Below are positions 35,726 to 47,835 of a DNA stretch of 64,000 nt, piece by piece. The notes below the pieces were generated by a model. The model was not told the origin of the DNA. It searched no databases and saw only the letters and a program-made list of their open reading frames with translations. The DNA is from Sulfitobacter noctilucicola (GTDB taxonomy: Bacteria > Pseudomonadota > Alphaproteobacteria > Rhodobacterales > Rhodobacteraceae), in contig NZ_JASD01000008.1 of the NCBI RefSeq assembly GCF_000622385.1, forward strand, positions 558,001-622,000. The letters run 5' to 3'. A program made the translations under genes and the position numbers. The stretch's first letter is position 1. Every line of letters starts with the position of its first letter.

Positions 35726-36400
35726 TTATGCCGGGTTGGGCAGGATCACGATTTCAACACGACGGTTCTGCGCCTTGCCGTCAGGCGTCAGGTTGCTTGC
35801 CACTGGCTGGCTTTCGCCACGACCAAAGGTCTGAATACGACCCTGCGGCACACCATTGCCAATCAACACATTTGCAACAGAACGCGCACGGCTTTCAGAA
35901 AGTGTCTGGTTATAAGCCGCATCGCCGTCGCTGTCGGTGTGACCGATGATCTGGAGCGTGGAGTTCGCATAAAGCTGGACGTTTTGCGCCAGCGCACGCA
36001 GATCGCCCTGGAGGGTCGGCGTGACAGAAGAGCTGTCGGTTGCGAACAGCAGGTTGTTGGGCAGCGTCACGATCAGACGGTCACCGGTGTTGGTGATTGC
36101 TACGTTGCTACCCATCTGCTGGCGTAATTCAGCCTCTTGCTTGTCCAGCGAATAACCGATGCCGGCACCAACTGCGCCGCCCAGAACGGCGCCAACCAAT
36201 GCGCCATCGGCACGGTTGCCGTCACCTTTTGAAAGCGCACCGATCACGGCACCCGATGCCGCGCCGATCAATGCGCCGTTCTTGGTTTTCTGGCTCGGAT
36301 CGCCCGGCTGGGCCAGAATACTGCCGCCCTGCGGAGCGCAGGCACCCAGTGTCATTGCGCCCACCAAAAGAGCTGCCACGGAAATTTTCGAGGAATTCAT
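35726..36400 (-). CDS. OmpA-family peptidoglycan-binding lipoprotein with glycine zipper
   Basis: 224 residues, similar in build to YiaD. Lipoprotein signal ending LGAC with lipidated C21; a glycine-zipper region ~42-88 (GALIGAASGAVIGAL, GALVGAVLGGAVGAGIG); and a C-terminal OmpA domain (~115-222) with TLQIIGHTDSDGDAAYNQ, LSESRARSVANVL and NRRVEIVI, which binds meso-diaminopimelate in murein. It anchors the outer membrane to the cell wall. It stands 111 bp downstream of the ada-like gene on the same strand and has its own terminator. Confidence 0.9.
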   Translation of the reverse strand: MNSSKISVAALLVGAMTLGACAPQGGSILAQPGDPSQKTKNGALIGAASGAVIGALSKGDGNRADGALVGAVLGGAVGAGIGYSLDKQEAELRQQMGSNVAITNTGDRLIVTLPNNLLFATDSSSVTPTLQGDLRALAQNVQLYANSTLQIIGHTDSDGDAAYNQTLSESRARSVANVLIGNGVPQGRIQTFGRGESQPVASNLTPDGKAQNRRVEIVILPNPA

Positions 36401-36511
36401 AATACTGCCTTCATGTTTCGGCCCCGTTCGGGCGGAGCGCTTGATGCGTGCAGTATATATGGTCTTGGAAGTGAATTAATCACGGGGAAAGATTGCTCGG
36501 CAGGTTCCCGC

Positions 36512-37375
36512 CTATCCCTCTGCTCTTGCGGCTTCGAATGCGAGCATAGCGCGCTTGACAGGCAGACCCCAATGATAGCCGCCCAACGCCCCCGACTTGC
36601 GAAGTGCACGGTGGCACGGGATCAGCCACGAGATCGGGTTGCGGCCCACTGCTGTCCCAACCGCACGCACCGCTTTGGGATTGTCGATGCTGCTGGCGAT
36701 ATCGGAATAGGTCGTGACATGGCCCGAGGGCACACGCAGCAGGGCCTCCCAGACCTTGATCTGGAACGGCGCGCCAATGAGGTAAATCGGAGCTTTCTCA
36801 TCAGAAGCTTGCGATGCGCCAAAAGCAGTCATCACCCAAGGGCGCAACATTTCAGGGTCTTCCACAAAGGTTGCTTTGGGCCAGCGGGAGACCAAATCCT
36901 GCATCGCGGCCTCCTTGCCCATTTCAGCGGCCAACGCCAAACCGCATATGCCGCGATCGGTCCCCATCACCAAGGCAAGTCCGAAGGGGCTGTCGAACCA
37001 TCCCCAATAGATGGTCAGTCCGGCACCCTGACGGGCGAATTCACCAGGGCTCATTGCTTCCCACCGCAGAAACATGTCGTGCAGACGGCCAGTACCGGAC
37101 AGCCCGACCTCGTGTGCCGCGCTCAGTGTAGTGGCACGGTCGCGCAGCATATCCTTGGCCTGCCCCAGCATCAGGTACTGCTGATAGCGCTTGGGAGACA
37201 CACCGACCCATCGTGAGAACAGTCGCTGGAAATGCGCGGGTGACATGTCCATGCGTGCTGCAACCTCATCAAGGGTCAGCGCATGATCGGCCGTATCCAG
37301 CAGATCAATTGCGCGGCGCATGATCTGGTAGTGGTAACCGGTATCAAAGGCGGGGATATGGGTATTTGCGTTCAT
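36512..37375 (-). CDS. Ada-like AraC-type regulator / O6-methylguanine-DNA methyltransferase
   Basis: 287 residues: an N-terminal AraC-type helix-turn-helix region (~15-110, MDMSPAHFQRLFSRWVGVSP) joined to an Ogt domain with the acceptor cysteine C254 in the PCHR motif, followed by SGALGGYHWGL. Compared with E. coli Ada it lacks the N-terminal zinc-cysteine domain that takes methyl groups from phosphotriesters, so the classical activation switch is absent. It repairs O6-methylguanine by irreversible alkyl transfer. Divergent from nth, another base-damage repair gene. Confidence 0.88.
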   Translation of the reverse strand: MNANTHIPAFDTGYHYQIMRRAIDLLDTADHALTLDEVAARMDMSPAHFQRLFSRWVGVSPKRYQQYLMLGQAKDMLRDRATTLSAAHEVGLSGTGRLHDMFLRWEAMSPGEFARQGAGLTIYWGWFDSPFGLALVMGTDRGICGLALAAEMGKEAAMQDLVSRWPKATFVEDPEMLRPWVMTAFGASQASDEKAPIYLIGAPFQIKVWEALLRVPSGHVTTYSDIASSIDNPKAVRAVGTAVGRNPISWLIPCHRALRKSGALGGYHWGLPVKRAMLAFEAARAEG

Positions 37376-37466
37376 GCGACCAACTTATTGCCCAAACGCC
37401 TCCCTTGCGACCCGAAACATGCGCAACCGCTTGCCCCCATTGATTGCATCGCGCATACCACAGGAC

Positions 37467-38117
37467 ATGGCAAAACAGCTCGACTATCATACGATCCGCG
37501 AGATTTTCACCCGCTTTCAGGCGGCAGACCCCGAACCCAAAGGGGAGCTGGATCACGTCAACGTCTATACGCTTGTTGTCGCCGTTGCGCTCTCTGCGCA
37601 AGCAACCGATGCTGGTGTGAACAAGGCGACAAAAGCACTTTTCCAGATCGCAGACACACCGCAAAAGATGCTCGATCTCGGCCTCGAAGGGCTGACCGAA
37701 CACATCAAGACGATTGGCTTGTTCCGGCAGAAAGCCAAGAACGTGATGAAGCTGAGCCAAATCCTCGTTGATGAGTACGGAGGCGAGGTTCCTAACTCAC
37801 GCGCTGCGCTGATCGGACTGCCCGGCGTGGGTCGCAAGACCGCCAATGTCGTACTGAATATGTGGTGGAGCTTTCCTGCGCAGGCGGTCGATACGCATAT
37901 CTTCCGGCTTGGCAACCGTAGCGGCATCGCCCCTGGCAAAACCGTAGATGCGGTAGAGCGTGCCATCGAGGACAACGTGCCTGCCGACCAGCAATTGCAC
38001 GCGCATCACTGGATGATCTTGCACGGCCGCTATCACTGCAAAGCCCGCAAACCCCAATGCCCCACATGTATCATCAAAGACCTTTGCGCCTTTGAGCACA
38101 AAACAACTCTTTCTTAA
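37467..38117 (+). CDS. nth: endonuclease III (DNA glycosylase/AP lyase)
   Basis: 216 residues from MAKQLDYHTI, the start that best fits family N-termini, although the upstream AGGA is too close to be a strong site. The helix-hairpin-helix GLPGVGRKTANVV carries catalytic K124, D142 lies in VDTHIFRL, and C191, C198, C201 and C207 form the C-x6-C-x2-C-x5-C [4Fe-4S] site, each shifted by four from E. coli numbering. It removes oxidised pyrimidines from DNA and nicks the abasic site. The adenosine kinase-like gene follows 10 bp behind. Confidence 0.95.
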   Translation: MAKQLDYHTIREIFTRFQAADPEPKGELDHVNVYTLVVAVALSAQATDAGVNKATKALFQIADTPQKMLDLGLEGLTEHIKTIGLFRQKAKNVMKLSQILVDEYGGEVPNSRAALIGLPGVGRKTANVVLNMWWSFPAQAVDTHIFRLGNRSGIAPGKTVDAVERAIEDNVPADQQLHAHHWMILHGRYHCKARKPQCPTCIIKDLCAFEHKTTLS

Positions 38118-38127
38118 GGAAACCTGC

Positions 38128-39117
38128 ATGAAAACCTATGACCTTGTTGGCATCGGCAACGCCGTTGTGGATGTGATCACTCAAACGGACGACAACTTTC
38201 TAGCCAATATGGGCATCGAAAAGGGCATCATGCAGCTGATCGAACAGGATCGCGGTGAAGTGCTTTATGGTGCCATGAACGAACGGGTCCAGACGCCCGG
38301 CGGATCGGTTGCCAATACCATCGCGGGTGCCGGTGCGCTTGGGCTGGAGACCGCCTTCATCGGACGTGTTCGTAACGATGCGCTAGGTGAATTTTACGCA
38401 AGTGCGATGGCCGATCATGGCATCGATTTTGTGAACCCGCCCGTGGCCGATGGGGAAACGCCCACCTCGCGCAGCATGATCTTTGTCACGCCCGACGGTG
38501 AGCGTTCGATGAACACCTATCTGGGCATTTCAACAGGTCTGTCTTCGGCGGATGTATCTGCGGACGTGGCGGGCAACGCCAAGATGATGTTCCTTGAAGG
38601 GTATTTGTTTGATCAGGACGCAGGCAAAACCGCCTTCCGCGAGGCCGCGCGTGCCACAACAGCAGGTGGTGGCATGGCAGGGATCGCGATTTCCGATCCC
38701 TTCTGCGTTGAACGCCACCGCGCCGATTTCCTGTCGCTGATCAAAAATGATCTGGGCTATGTCATTGGCAACGAGGCCGAGCTGAAATCCCTGTTTGAGA
38801 CCGACGACTTTGAAGCCGCTCTGTCCAAGACCGCAGATATTTGCCCGATTGTTGTCGCCACACGCTCTGGCAAGGGCGTCAGCCTGATAAAGGATGGCAC
38901 ACGCGTTGATGTACCCGTCAAAGCAGTGACTCCAGTTGATGCGACAGGAGCAGGCGACCAGTTTGCCGCCGGCTTCCTATTTGGTTTGGCAAAGGGCTAT
39001 GACCTTGAGGTCTGCGGCCGCATGGGCAACTTGTGTGCAGGCGAAGTCATCAGCCACATCGGCCCGCGCCCCCAGCGCGATATGCGAGAGGCCTTCAAGA
39101 ATGAGGGGCTTCTGTAA
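38128..39117 (+). CDS. PfkB-family sugar/nucleoside kinase (adenosine kinase-like)
   Basis: 329 residues from MKTYDLVGIGNAVVDV, with AAGGAAA before the ATG. PfkB signatures: the N-terminal GG motif QTPGGSVANTIAGAGALG and the C-terminal VDATGAGDQFAAGFLFG containing the catalytic Asp. Closest in character to bacterial adenosine kinases of alphaproteobacteria, which phosphorylate adenosine or related nucleosides; ribokinase-like substrates are not excluded. It follows nth by 10 bp and precedes the acetyltransferase gene by 3 bp, so the three probably form one transcript. Confidence 0.85.
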   Translation: MKTYDLVGIGNAVVDVITQTDDNFLANMGIEKGIMQLIEQDRGEVLYGAMNERVQTPGGSVANTIAGAGALGLETAFIGRVRNDALGEFYASAMADHGIDFVNPPVADGETPTSRSMIFVTPDGERSMNTYLGISTGLSSADVSADVAGNAKMMFLEGYLFDQDAGKTAFREAARATTAGGGMAGIAISDPFCVERHRADFLSLIKNDLGYVIGNEAELKSLFETDDFEAALSKTADICPIVVATRSGKGVSLIKDGTRVDVPVKAVTPVDATGAGDQFAAGFLFGLAKGYDLEVCGRMGNLCAGEVISHIGPRPQRDMREAFKNEGLL

Positions 39118-39120
39118 CCG

Positions 39121-39711
39121 ATGCTTGCAAACGGTCTGCATGATGTGCCTGCGGGCAAGGTCGCGATGGTGGTCACCCATCTTGAAATGACAGCCCCTCC
39201 GCAACTCCGGCCTGCTGCCCTACCCGCCGGTGTCACCTTGCGACAGGTTACGCCCGACCTTGGTTGGTACCGCGATGTCTTTGACCGCGTGGGCACCCCT
39301 TGGCTCTGGTACAGCAGGCGCACACTGGACGATCGCGCGCTCATGGCCGTTTTGAACAATCCCGAGGTCGCGCTTTTCACATTGACCAAAGATGGCGTGG
39401 ACGAAGCCTTGTTGGAACTAGATTTTAGACAACACGGCGAATGCGAACTTGCTTACTTCGGCCTCACAAAAACGCTGATAGGATCAGGTGCCGGACGCTA
39501 TCTCATGAACGAAGCCATCTGCCGCGCTTGGGCGGCCGAGATCAAACGCTTTCACGTCCACACCTGCACCATCGACAGCCAGCAGGCGCTCAGTTTTTAT
39601 CAGCGCAGCGGTTTTACACCGTATAAGCAACAGGTCGAAATTGACGATGATCCACGTTTGACTGGCGTTCTGCCAGAAAGCGCCGCCCCGCATTTCCCTT
39701 CGATCCGCTAG
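39121..39711 (+). CDS. GNAT-family N-acetyltransferase
   Basis: 196 residues with the GNAT acetyl-CoA binding region around TLIGSGAGRYLMNEAICRAW and the C-terminal VHTCTIDSQQALSFYQRSGF. Substrate unknown. The ATG at 39121 comes three bases after the kinase stop and has GAGGGG about 12 nt ahead inside the kinase gene; a start at 39187 is possible if the N-terminal extension is not used. Its stop shares a CTAG tetranucleotide with the convergent secreted-protein gene. Confidence 0.8.
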   Translation: MLANGLHDVPAGKVAMVVTHLEMTAPPQLRPAALPAGVTLRQVTPDLGWYRDVFDRVGTPWLWYSRRTLDDRALMAVLNNPEVALFTLTKDGVDEALLELDFRQHGECELAYFGLTKTLIGSGAGRYLMNEAICRAWAAEIKRFHVHTCTIDSQQALSFYQRSGFTPYKQQVEIDDDPRLTGVLPESAAPHFPSIR

Positions 39712-40187
39712 CGCCCTTCACACTTCGCACCTGCAAGGCATCGCTGCACCTTTTTCAGCATCGCAGGCCTTGGCGTGCCAAAAACGCTCCCGCCGCAGGG
39801 GCTGATCGCAAGAAAATAGGCGCCGTCATCTTTGCGCAAATAGGCAAGAACGTCTTCACCGGTTTGCGCGCCACCACACCATGGCCCGGCGCACTGGACT
39901 TCGAGTGTAAGTTCCTGATCGAAAGGCAACGTAAACCCGCTGTGCGTCAGCGATAGCCCTTTTAGCCGCGCGGGTACCAGCGTCTCATTTGGCGGCAGCG
40001 GGTCTTGTGTCATGCCTTCAGGCAGCTGGTCAGGATCAAACGTCAACCTGCCATGCACAACGATATAAACCTCTTCTGCTGCGTCAAACTGCGCAAAGCT
40101 ACGCTCGACCGAAGGGGCGAGGCATGAAAGCGCTAACGCAGGAACCGGAGCCATCAATGCCAGAAGGAAGAGCATAAATCGCATCAC
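39708..40187 (-). CDS. uncharacterised secreted protein
   Basis: 159 residues. A clear signal peptide ([19 protein letters not shown], cleavage before LSC) and six cysteines in the mature protein suggest an exported, disulphide-bonded protein of the periplasm. I do not recognise the fold; the middle resembles a small beta-rich domain ([20 protein letters not shown]). It overlaps the end of rppH by 4 nt and so is probably expressed together with it; this arrangement says nothing definite on function. Confidence 0.7.
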   Translation of the reverse strand: MMRFMLFLLALMAPVPALALSCLAPSVERSFAQFDAAEEVYIVVHGRLTFDPDQLPEGMTQDPLPPNETLVPARLKGLSLTHSGFTLPFDQELTLEVQCAGPWCGGAQTGEDVLAYLRKDDGAYFLAISPCGGSVFGTPRPAMLKKVQRCLAGAKCEGR

Positions 40188-40666
40188 AAATGGCCTTCGA
40201 ATTCAGCAAGCACCGCTTCATAGACCGAGCGCTTGAAAGGCACGATAGAATCCAGAAGCTCAGACACAGGCATCCATTTCCACGCCGAGAATTCCTGGTG
40301 TTCTGTTTCGATATTCACCTGTCCATCAGTGCCTTCGAACCGCAGAAGAAACCATTTCTGCTCCTGTCCGCGATATCTGCCTTTCCACAACTGCGGTACC
40401 AGATCGTGCGGCAGTTCGTAGGGCACCCAGCCCGATGTCTCGGCCAACACGGTCACAAGGTCACGGCTCACGCCGGTTTCTTCTTCCAGCTCGCGCAGCG
40501 CGGCTTCTTGCGGGTCTTCGCCCTTGTCGATCCCACCCTGCGGCATTTGCCAGGCTTCGGTGTAGCGGTCCTTGCGCTGGCCGACAAAGACCAGGCCTTC
40601 CGCATTCAAAAGCATCACACCCGCGCAGGGGCGATAGGGTAGTTTGCTAATCTCTTCGGGTGTCAT
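40184..40666 (-). CDS. rppH: RNA pyrophosphohydrolase RppH (Nudix)
   Basis: 160 residues from [19 protein letters not shown], with GGAG 10 nt upstream. The Nudix box spans residues 44-66 (GGIDKGED to REL-EEETGV) with all catalytic glutamates. RppH removes pyrophosphate from the 5' end of triphosphorylated mRNA, opening it for RNase E decay; it also resembles the diadenosine polyphosphate hydrolases of alphaproteobacteria. Divergent from the fadH-like gene, 158 bp apart; the downstream secreted-protein gene overlaps by 4 nt. Confidence 0.9.
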   Translation of the reverse strand: MTPEEISKLPYRPCAGVMLLNAEGLVFVGQRKDRYTEAWQMPQGGIDKGEDPQEAALRELEEETGVSRDLVTVLAETSGWVPYELPHDLVPQLWKGRYRGQEQKWFLLRFEGTDGQVNIETEHQEFSAWKWMPVSELLDSIVPFKRSVYEAVLAEFEGHL

Positions 40667-40761
40667 TCTCGATAGGCTCCATTTGGTTGTGCCACGCTCC
40701 CCTTGTGTCCCATCCCGCGCTGATATCCAATAGCACATGGATGACGCGGCGTTGCGCGTGA

Positions 40762-43820
<3,059 letters not shown>

Positions 43821-43915
43821 GATCGACGGCTCCGGAAGAACAGGTAAGTCTTCGGGATTAAGGAGGCCATCTGGGCAAAATGCGGCGCCGATAGGGCTTT
43901 GTTAAGGTTAACGGC

Positions 43916-43968
43916 GCGCAATGCTACGTCGTTGGTATCGCATTCGTTTCTGCCGTCCCGCATTGCGC
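43916..43968. repeat. interrupted inverted repeat between the Hint gene and zntB
   Basis: GCGCAATGC at 43916-43924 and GCATTGCGC at 43960-43968 are perfect reverse complements separated by 35 nt, 30 nt ahead of zntB. It could form a cruciform or act as two operator halves. Confidence 0.4.
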
Positions 43969-43997
43969 CCTAAGAATAAAGGCGGCTACATACGCGA

Positions 43998-44939
43998 ATG
44001 GCCATATGTGTTTTCGATATCTCCGCTAACGGCACCGCGTCTGTCCCAACAGATAGCGATTTGACTGGAAACGGTAGGTATCGCTGGTGGCACTACGATA
44101 TGACGGACCCGGAATTTGCCGGTTGGGTTACGTCACATCTGCCCCCGATCCCCGCAGGTGCTTTGCTTCAAGCCGAGACACGCCCGCGTTGCGACACCTA
44201 TAATGACGGGCTGATGCTGAACCTGCGCGGCATTAACATGAACAAAGATGCCGTAGCAGACGAGATGATTTCGCTGCGCCTCTGGGTTGCCGACGATGTC
44301 CTGATTACCGTCCGCCGCCGCAAGGTGTTTGCCGTCGATGCCATCCGCGCGGCTTGCGAGGCGGGCAACGCGCCCAAAGATCCTGCGACCTTTCTTGAAT
44401 GGCTTGTGGACGGGCTGACCACACGGGTTGAAAACCACATTGATACGATTGAGCAGCTGACCGATTTCTACGAAACAGATCTGGAAGACACCGACACACT
44501 GCCCCCGCGCGACCTGCCGGTTACCAGACGCAGCATCATTCGCCTGCGCCGCTATCTTGAACCGCAACGGCATGCGCTGGCCAAGCTGGCAGCGATCAAC
44601 CTACCGATTATGCCTGAGCCAAATGCGATGCAGCTGCGCGAAATTGCGAACCGGTCCACCATAGCCGTGGAAGAGCTGGACGAGCTTCGCGACCGGCTGA
44701 CTTCTATACAGGGCGAGCATGACAATCACGTTGCGCAAAGACAGGCGCGCCACTCTTATGTCCTGTCCGTCGCGGCGGCCTTGTTTCTGCCGCTAAGCTT
44801 TATCACCGGCCTTTTCGGGGTGAACCTTGCCGGAATGATCGGGGCTGACCACCCGCATGCGTTTGCCATCCTTTGCCTGTCCATGCTGGGCCTCAGCGTT
44901 GCTATGGTGGCTATCCTGCGCTGGATCAGGTGGATCTGA
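43998..44939 (+). CDS. zntB: zinc transporter ZntB (CorA family)
   Basis: 313 residues. A long hydrophilic cytoplasmic N-domain (~1-250) with coiled-coil stretches (VAVEELDELRDRLTSIQGEH region) precedes two C-terminal membrane helices (VLSVAAALFLPLSFITGLF and FAILCLSMLGLSVAMVAIL). Between them is GVNLAGM in place of the GMN of magnesium-selective CorA, as ZntB proteins show. Family members move zinc across the inner membrane as pentamers. The start has AAAGG rather far upstream. No metal regulator is adjacent. Confidence 0.85.
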   Translation: MAICVFDISANGTASVPTDSDLTGNGRYRWWHYDMTDPEFAGWVTSHLPPIPAGALLQAETRPRCDTYNDGLMLNLRGINMNKDAVADEMISLRLWVADDVLITVRRRKVFAVDAIRAACEAGNAPKDPATFLEWLVDGLTTRVENHIDTIEQLTDFYETDLEDTDTLPPRDLPVTRRSIIRLRRYLEPQRHALAKLAAINLPIMPEPNAMQLREIANRSTIAVEELDELRDRLTSIQGEHDNHVAQRQARHSYVLSVAAALFLPLSFITGLFGVNLAGMIGADHPHAFAILCLSMLGLSVAMVAILRWIRWI

Positions 44940-45083
44940 ACAGGCCGCGAAACACACTGTTCACCTGTTTCCCCGCCATGAACGATACCCGCAATTACCT
45001 TGCAACTGTCCCAACCCTGCCCCCTTCCTGCCTGATTTGGCTTTCATACCAGCCTTCGAATTAAGTGATGTGAAGGAGCGGGT

Positions 45084-45989
45084 ATGGACCGCCTGACAGA
45101 AATGGAAGCTTTCGCCACCGTGGTGGACCAAGGAGGCTTTACCGATGCTGCCAAAAAGATGGGGATTTCCAAGTCCGCCGTTTCAAAACACGTGTCCTCC
45201 CTTGAGGCGCGGTTGGGCGCCCGCCTGCTGAACCGCACCACGCGCCGCGTCAGTCCGACCGAGATTGGTCTTGCTTATTATGACCGCGCCCGCCGCGTTC
45301 TGAATGACGCCGGCGAAGCCGATGCACTGGTCACATCCATGCAGTCCGCCCCCTCAGGTCTTTTGCGTATATCGGTCGCCACCGACTTTGGCGTAAACCA
45401 CCTGTCGCCGGTTTTGTCCGAATTCTTATCAGATTTCCCGGACATCACCGTGAACATGGTTTTGAACAACCGGTATGTTGAGCTGATCAGCGAAGGCTTT
45501 GATATGGCCGTACGGATCGGAGAGCTGGAAGACAGCACACTGCGCGCCCGTAAGCTGACGGAAACGACCAAACGAATGATCGCCAGCCCGAAATATTTCG
45601 AACAGTATGGCCGCCCTGACAAAATCGACGATCTTAATGATCACAAACTGCTGCATTACTCGAACCAATCGAGTGGTAATGTCTGGAAGCTGACGGCACC
45701 TTCGGGCGAAAAACGTCAGGTTCGCACGGCAGGCTGGCTTTCGGTGAATGACGGACAAAGCCTGCTTAATGCAGCGATATCCGGCCTCGGCATCGCGTAC
45801 CTTCCCAGCTTCCTCTACTCCGAAGCGATGGAAAAAGGGCTGGTTGAGGATGCAATTCCCGAATTACCGCTAGAGACCCAAGGTATCTATGCTGTTTACC
45901 CGCCCGGCCGCTTCACTCAGCCCAAAGTCCGCGCATTTATTGATTTTCTGGTCCATGCCTTTGCCGAAAAAGGCCCTAGCGACTGGTAA
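45084..45989 (+). CDS. LysR-family transcriptional regulator
   Basis: 301 residues; ATG preceded by AAGGAG. N-terminal winged helix with MDRLTEMEAFATVVDQGGFT and the recognition helix ISKSAVSKHVSSLE, followed by a periplasmic-binding-like effector domain (~90-295). LysR regulators normally control a divergent neighbour, but the upstream gene zntB runs in the same direction, so the target is not obvious. It resembles the AaeR/DsdC-like broad subgroup that includes quinone- and aldehyde-responsive members; I do not name an effector. A terminator follows. Confidence 0.87.
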   Translation: MDRLTEMEAFATVVDQGGFTDAAKKMGISKSAVSKHVSSLEARLGARLLNRTTRRVSPTEIGLAYYDRARRVLNDAGEADALVTSMQSAPSGLLRISVATDFGVNHLSPVLSEFLSDFPDITVNMVLNNRYVELISEGFDMAVRIGELEDSTLRARKLTETTKRMIASPKYFEQYGRPDKIDDLNDHKLLHYSNQSSGNVWKLTAPSGEKRQVRTAGWLSVNDGQSLLNAAISGLGIAYLPSFLYSEAMEKGLVEDAIPELPLETQGIYAVYPPGRFTQPKVRAFIDFLVHAFAEKGPSDW

Positions 45990-46018
45990 ACCCGATCACC
46001 TACCTCGGTGTGAACTAA

Positions 46019-46055
46019 ACCCCCTCTGTCGATAAGACAGTTGGGGGTCTTTTTC
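46019..46055 (+). terminator. terminator of the lysR gene
   Basis: ACCCCC (46019-46024) with GGGGGT (46043-46048) plus an inner CTGTC/GACAG stem around GATAA, followed by CTTTTTC. Confidence 0.85.
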
Positions 46056-46131
46056 GTTTTCCCGCCTTATTTCTGCCGGAAACAGACTGTAGCCAGATTG
46101 TAGACAATGAATTTTAACAAGGCTGGATACG

Positions 46132-46317
46132 ATGAATGTTCCCCGCGCCCTGACCTTTACCCTCGTGGCCCTTTCAGTTTCCTCATGTGGAACGGTTGAA
46201 GCCGCAGCTAACGATGTGACCCGGCTGGAAATCGATCTTTTGACTTCGCAGAGTGTCTCTCTGAACGCGCCAAGTCTGACAGAAGAAGTTGCTGCCATTC
46301 AATCACAGCAGCGCTGA
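46132..46317 (+). CDS. predicted small lipoprotein
   Basis: 61 residues. The N-terminus MNVPRALTFTLVALSVSSC reads as a lipoprotein signal peptide with lipobox VSSC (Cys19), leaving a 43-residue mature peptide. AAGG is found upstream of the ATG. The gene sits alone between the lysR terminator and the convergent OmpA-like gene, five bases from its stop. I do not recognise a family; the call rests on signal peptide, start site and the otherwise empty interval. Confidence 0.5.
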   Translation: MNVPRALTFTLVALSVSSCGTVEAAANDVTRLEIDLLTSQSVSLNAPSLTEEVAAIQSQQR

Positions 46318-46322
46318 AGCGC

Positions 46323-47258
46323 TCAGGACGATCCCAACAATACGATCTCAACGCGCCTGTTCGCCTCGCGCCCTGCAGGGTCCAGATTGCTGGCTACCGG
46401 CGCGAGATATCCCATACCTTCCGCATCCAACCGGGCGGGATCGATTTTGTAAGCATTGATGAGCCGCTGGCGAACTGATCTGGCACGCGACCGTGAAATC
46501 GTAATATTTGTATCAAGGGCACCTGTTGCATCGGTATGCCCGACCACCGCAATGCGCATCTGCGGGTTTGCCTGCAAGTATTCCGACAGCATCTCAAGTG
46601 AACGAAACGGTCCGGAGCCCAGCGCCGATTTGCCGGTTTCGAAATCCAGATCAGTCAGAACCGTATGTCCGCGCGCAAGCAATCGCGTGACAAAGTCGCC
46701 GCCGTCTTCACCCAGAGGAGCCGTAGGCAATGCGCCGGTTGCATCGACCTGCGGCTCCTCTGACCCGACCTCACCGGCTTGAATGATCTGAACAAAGGCC
46801 GACGCCGCTGAAGTACTGGCCAGCAGCGTGACGACCTGTGACACCTCACTCTCTGAGGTCTTGATGCCGGTGACAAACTGAAATGCACGAATATTGACAT
46901 ACATATTCGGACCGGGAAGCGTTTCAGTCGCAAACCGAAAGTCAAAGCCTCCACAAGCAGTGGCCCGACAATCCAGAGCAATTTCGAACCCCGCTTCGAT
47001 CAGCTGGCTTCGCAGAGGGCGCATCACCTGAAATGGCGTCAATCCGGGAGAGTTCAGCTTCCATGCCGCCCGGCGCACGTCGCCTTCGATCTTGATTGTA
47101 GGGACCTGGCCGTTTTCAAACACACCTACGGGTGCTTCATAGACGTCAGGCGAGGTGTCGCGGGTCACAGTCTGTCGCGCGGTAGACGGCAACGTCAGAT
47201 CCAGCGCAGCAGCGGGGCTGGCAAGAACACATGCAATCACCAGCCACGCAATTTTCAT
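46323..47258 (-). CDS. OmpA-family periplasmic/outer-membrane protein
   Basis: 311 residues. Signal peptide (MKIAWLVIACVLASPAAALD), an N-terminal region of ~160 residues with two cysteines (CRATACGGFDF) and no family I can name, a linker, and a C-terminal OmpA domain (~195-310) with MRIAVVGHTDATGALDTN, ISRSRARSVRQRL and NRRVEIVLLG for murein binding. Last gene of a minus-strand run; it overlaps the AhpD-like gene by 4 nt. Probably tethers something to the cell wall, but the partner is unknown. Confidence 0.85.
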   Translation of the reverse strand: MKIAWLVIACVLASPAAALDLTLPSTARQTVTRDTSPDVYEAPVGVFENGQVPTIKIEGDVRRAAWKLNSPGLTPFQVMRPLRSQLIEAGFEIALDCRATACGGFDFRFATETLPGPNMYVNIRAFQFVTGIKTSESEVSQVVTLLASTSAASAFVQIIQAGEVGSEEPQVDATGALPTAPLGEDGGDFVTRLLARGHTVLTDLDFETGKSALGSGPFRSLEMLSEYLQANPQMRIAVVGHTDATGALDTNITISRSRARSVRQRLINAYKIDPARLDAEGMGYLAPVASNLDPAGREANRRVEIVLLGSS

Positions 47259-47824
47259 CTGGCTTGCGCGTGATATTCGGCGTTTGGCCGCATGTCAGTA
47301 GCGCTTGCCACCCTATTCGTCATATTGAAGAATCCCGCGACATTGGCGATATCCCAGATGTCACGATCGCTAAAGCCCGCATCCCGCAGCACCTGCCGAT
47401 CTGCTTCTTCAATGCTGGCACTTTCACGGGTCATCTGAACGGCAAAATCCAGCATCGCACGTTGCGTTGGCGTGATTTTCGCCACCTTGTAGTTCATCGC
47501 AATTGCTTCGCCCAACGCCGGATCACCCGACAAAGCACGTACAGCTGCACCATGCGCAACCAAACAGTAAAAGCACTTGTTGACCGAGGATACCGCGACA
47601 GCGATCATTTCCCGCTCCAGCTTGCTCAACGAGCTGTCAGCCAACATCAGATCGTTATACATCGCTGTAAAGCTGTTCAGCTTTTCTGCATTAAAAGCAT
47701 AGGCGCGCAGGACATTGGGCACCATGCCGAGCTTTTCCTGACAAATGTCAAAGTATTTCTGCGTTTCTTCAGGCAGCGGATCCATCATTGGTAGGTCTAG
47801 GGCGGTAGGCATGTCTTCGGCCAT
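47255..47824 (-). CDS. AhpD/carboxymuconolactone-decarboxylase-family peroxidase-related protein
   Basis: 189 residues. All-helical AhpD-like fold with the CxxC active-site motif in NKCFYCLVAHGAAV, preceded by SLSKLEREMIAVAVSSV. Proteins of this subgroup (peroxidase-related) use the two cysteines in thiol-dependent peroxide reduction or related redox chemistry. It stands between an acetyltransferase gene and the OmpA-like gene in a compact minus-strand run; the start has GGAG about 7 nt upstream. Substrate unknown. Confidence 0.85.
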   Translation of the reverse strand: MAEDMPTALDLPMMDPLPEETQKYFDICQEKLGMVPNVLRAYAFNAEKLNSFTAMYNDLMLADSSLSKLEREMIAVAVSSVNKCFYCLVAHGAAVRALSGDPALGEAIAMNYKVAKITPTQRAMLDFAVQMTRESASIEEADRQVLRDAGFSDRDIWDIANVAGFFNMTNRVASATDMRPNAEYHAQAR

Positions 47825-47835
47825 AACTGGCTCCT

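Noticed and set aside
36512..37375. Full Ada protein
   Set aside because: The N-terminal zinc/cysteine methyl-phosphotriester domain is missing; only the AraC-type and Ogt parts are present.
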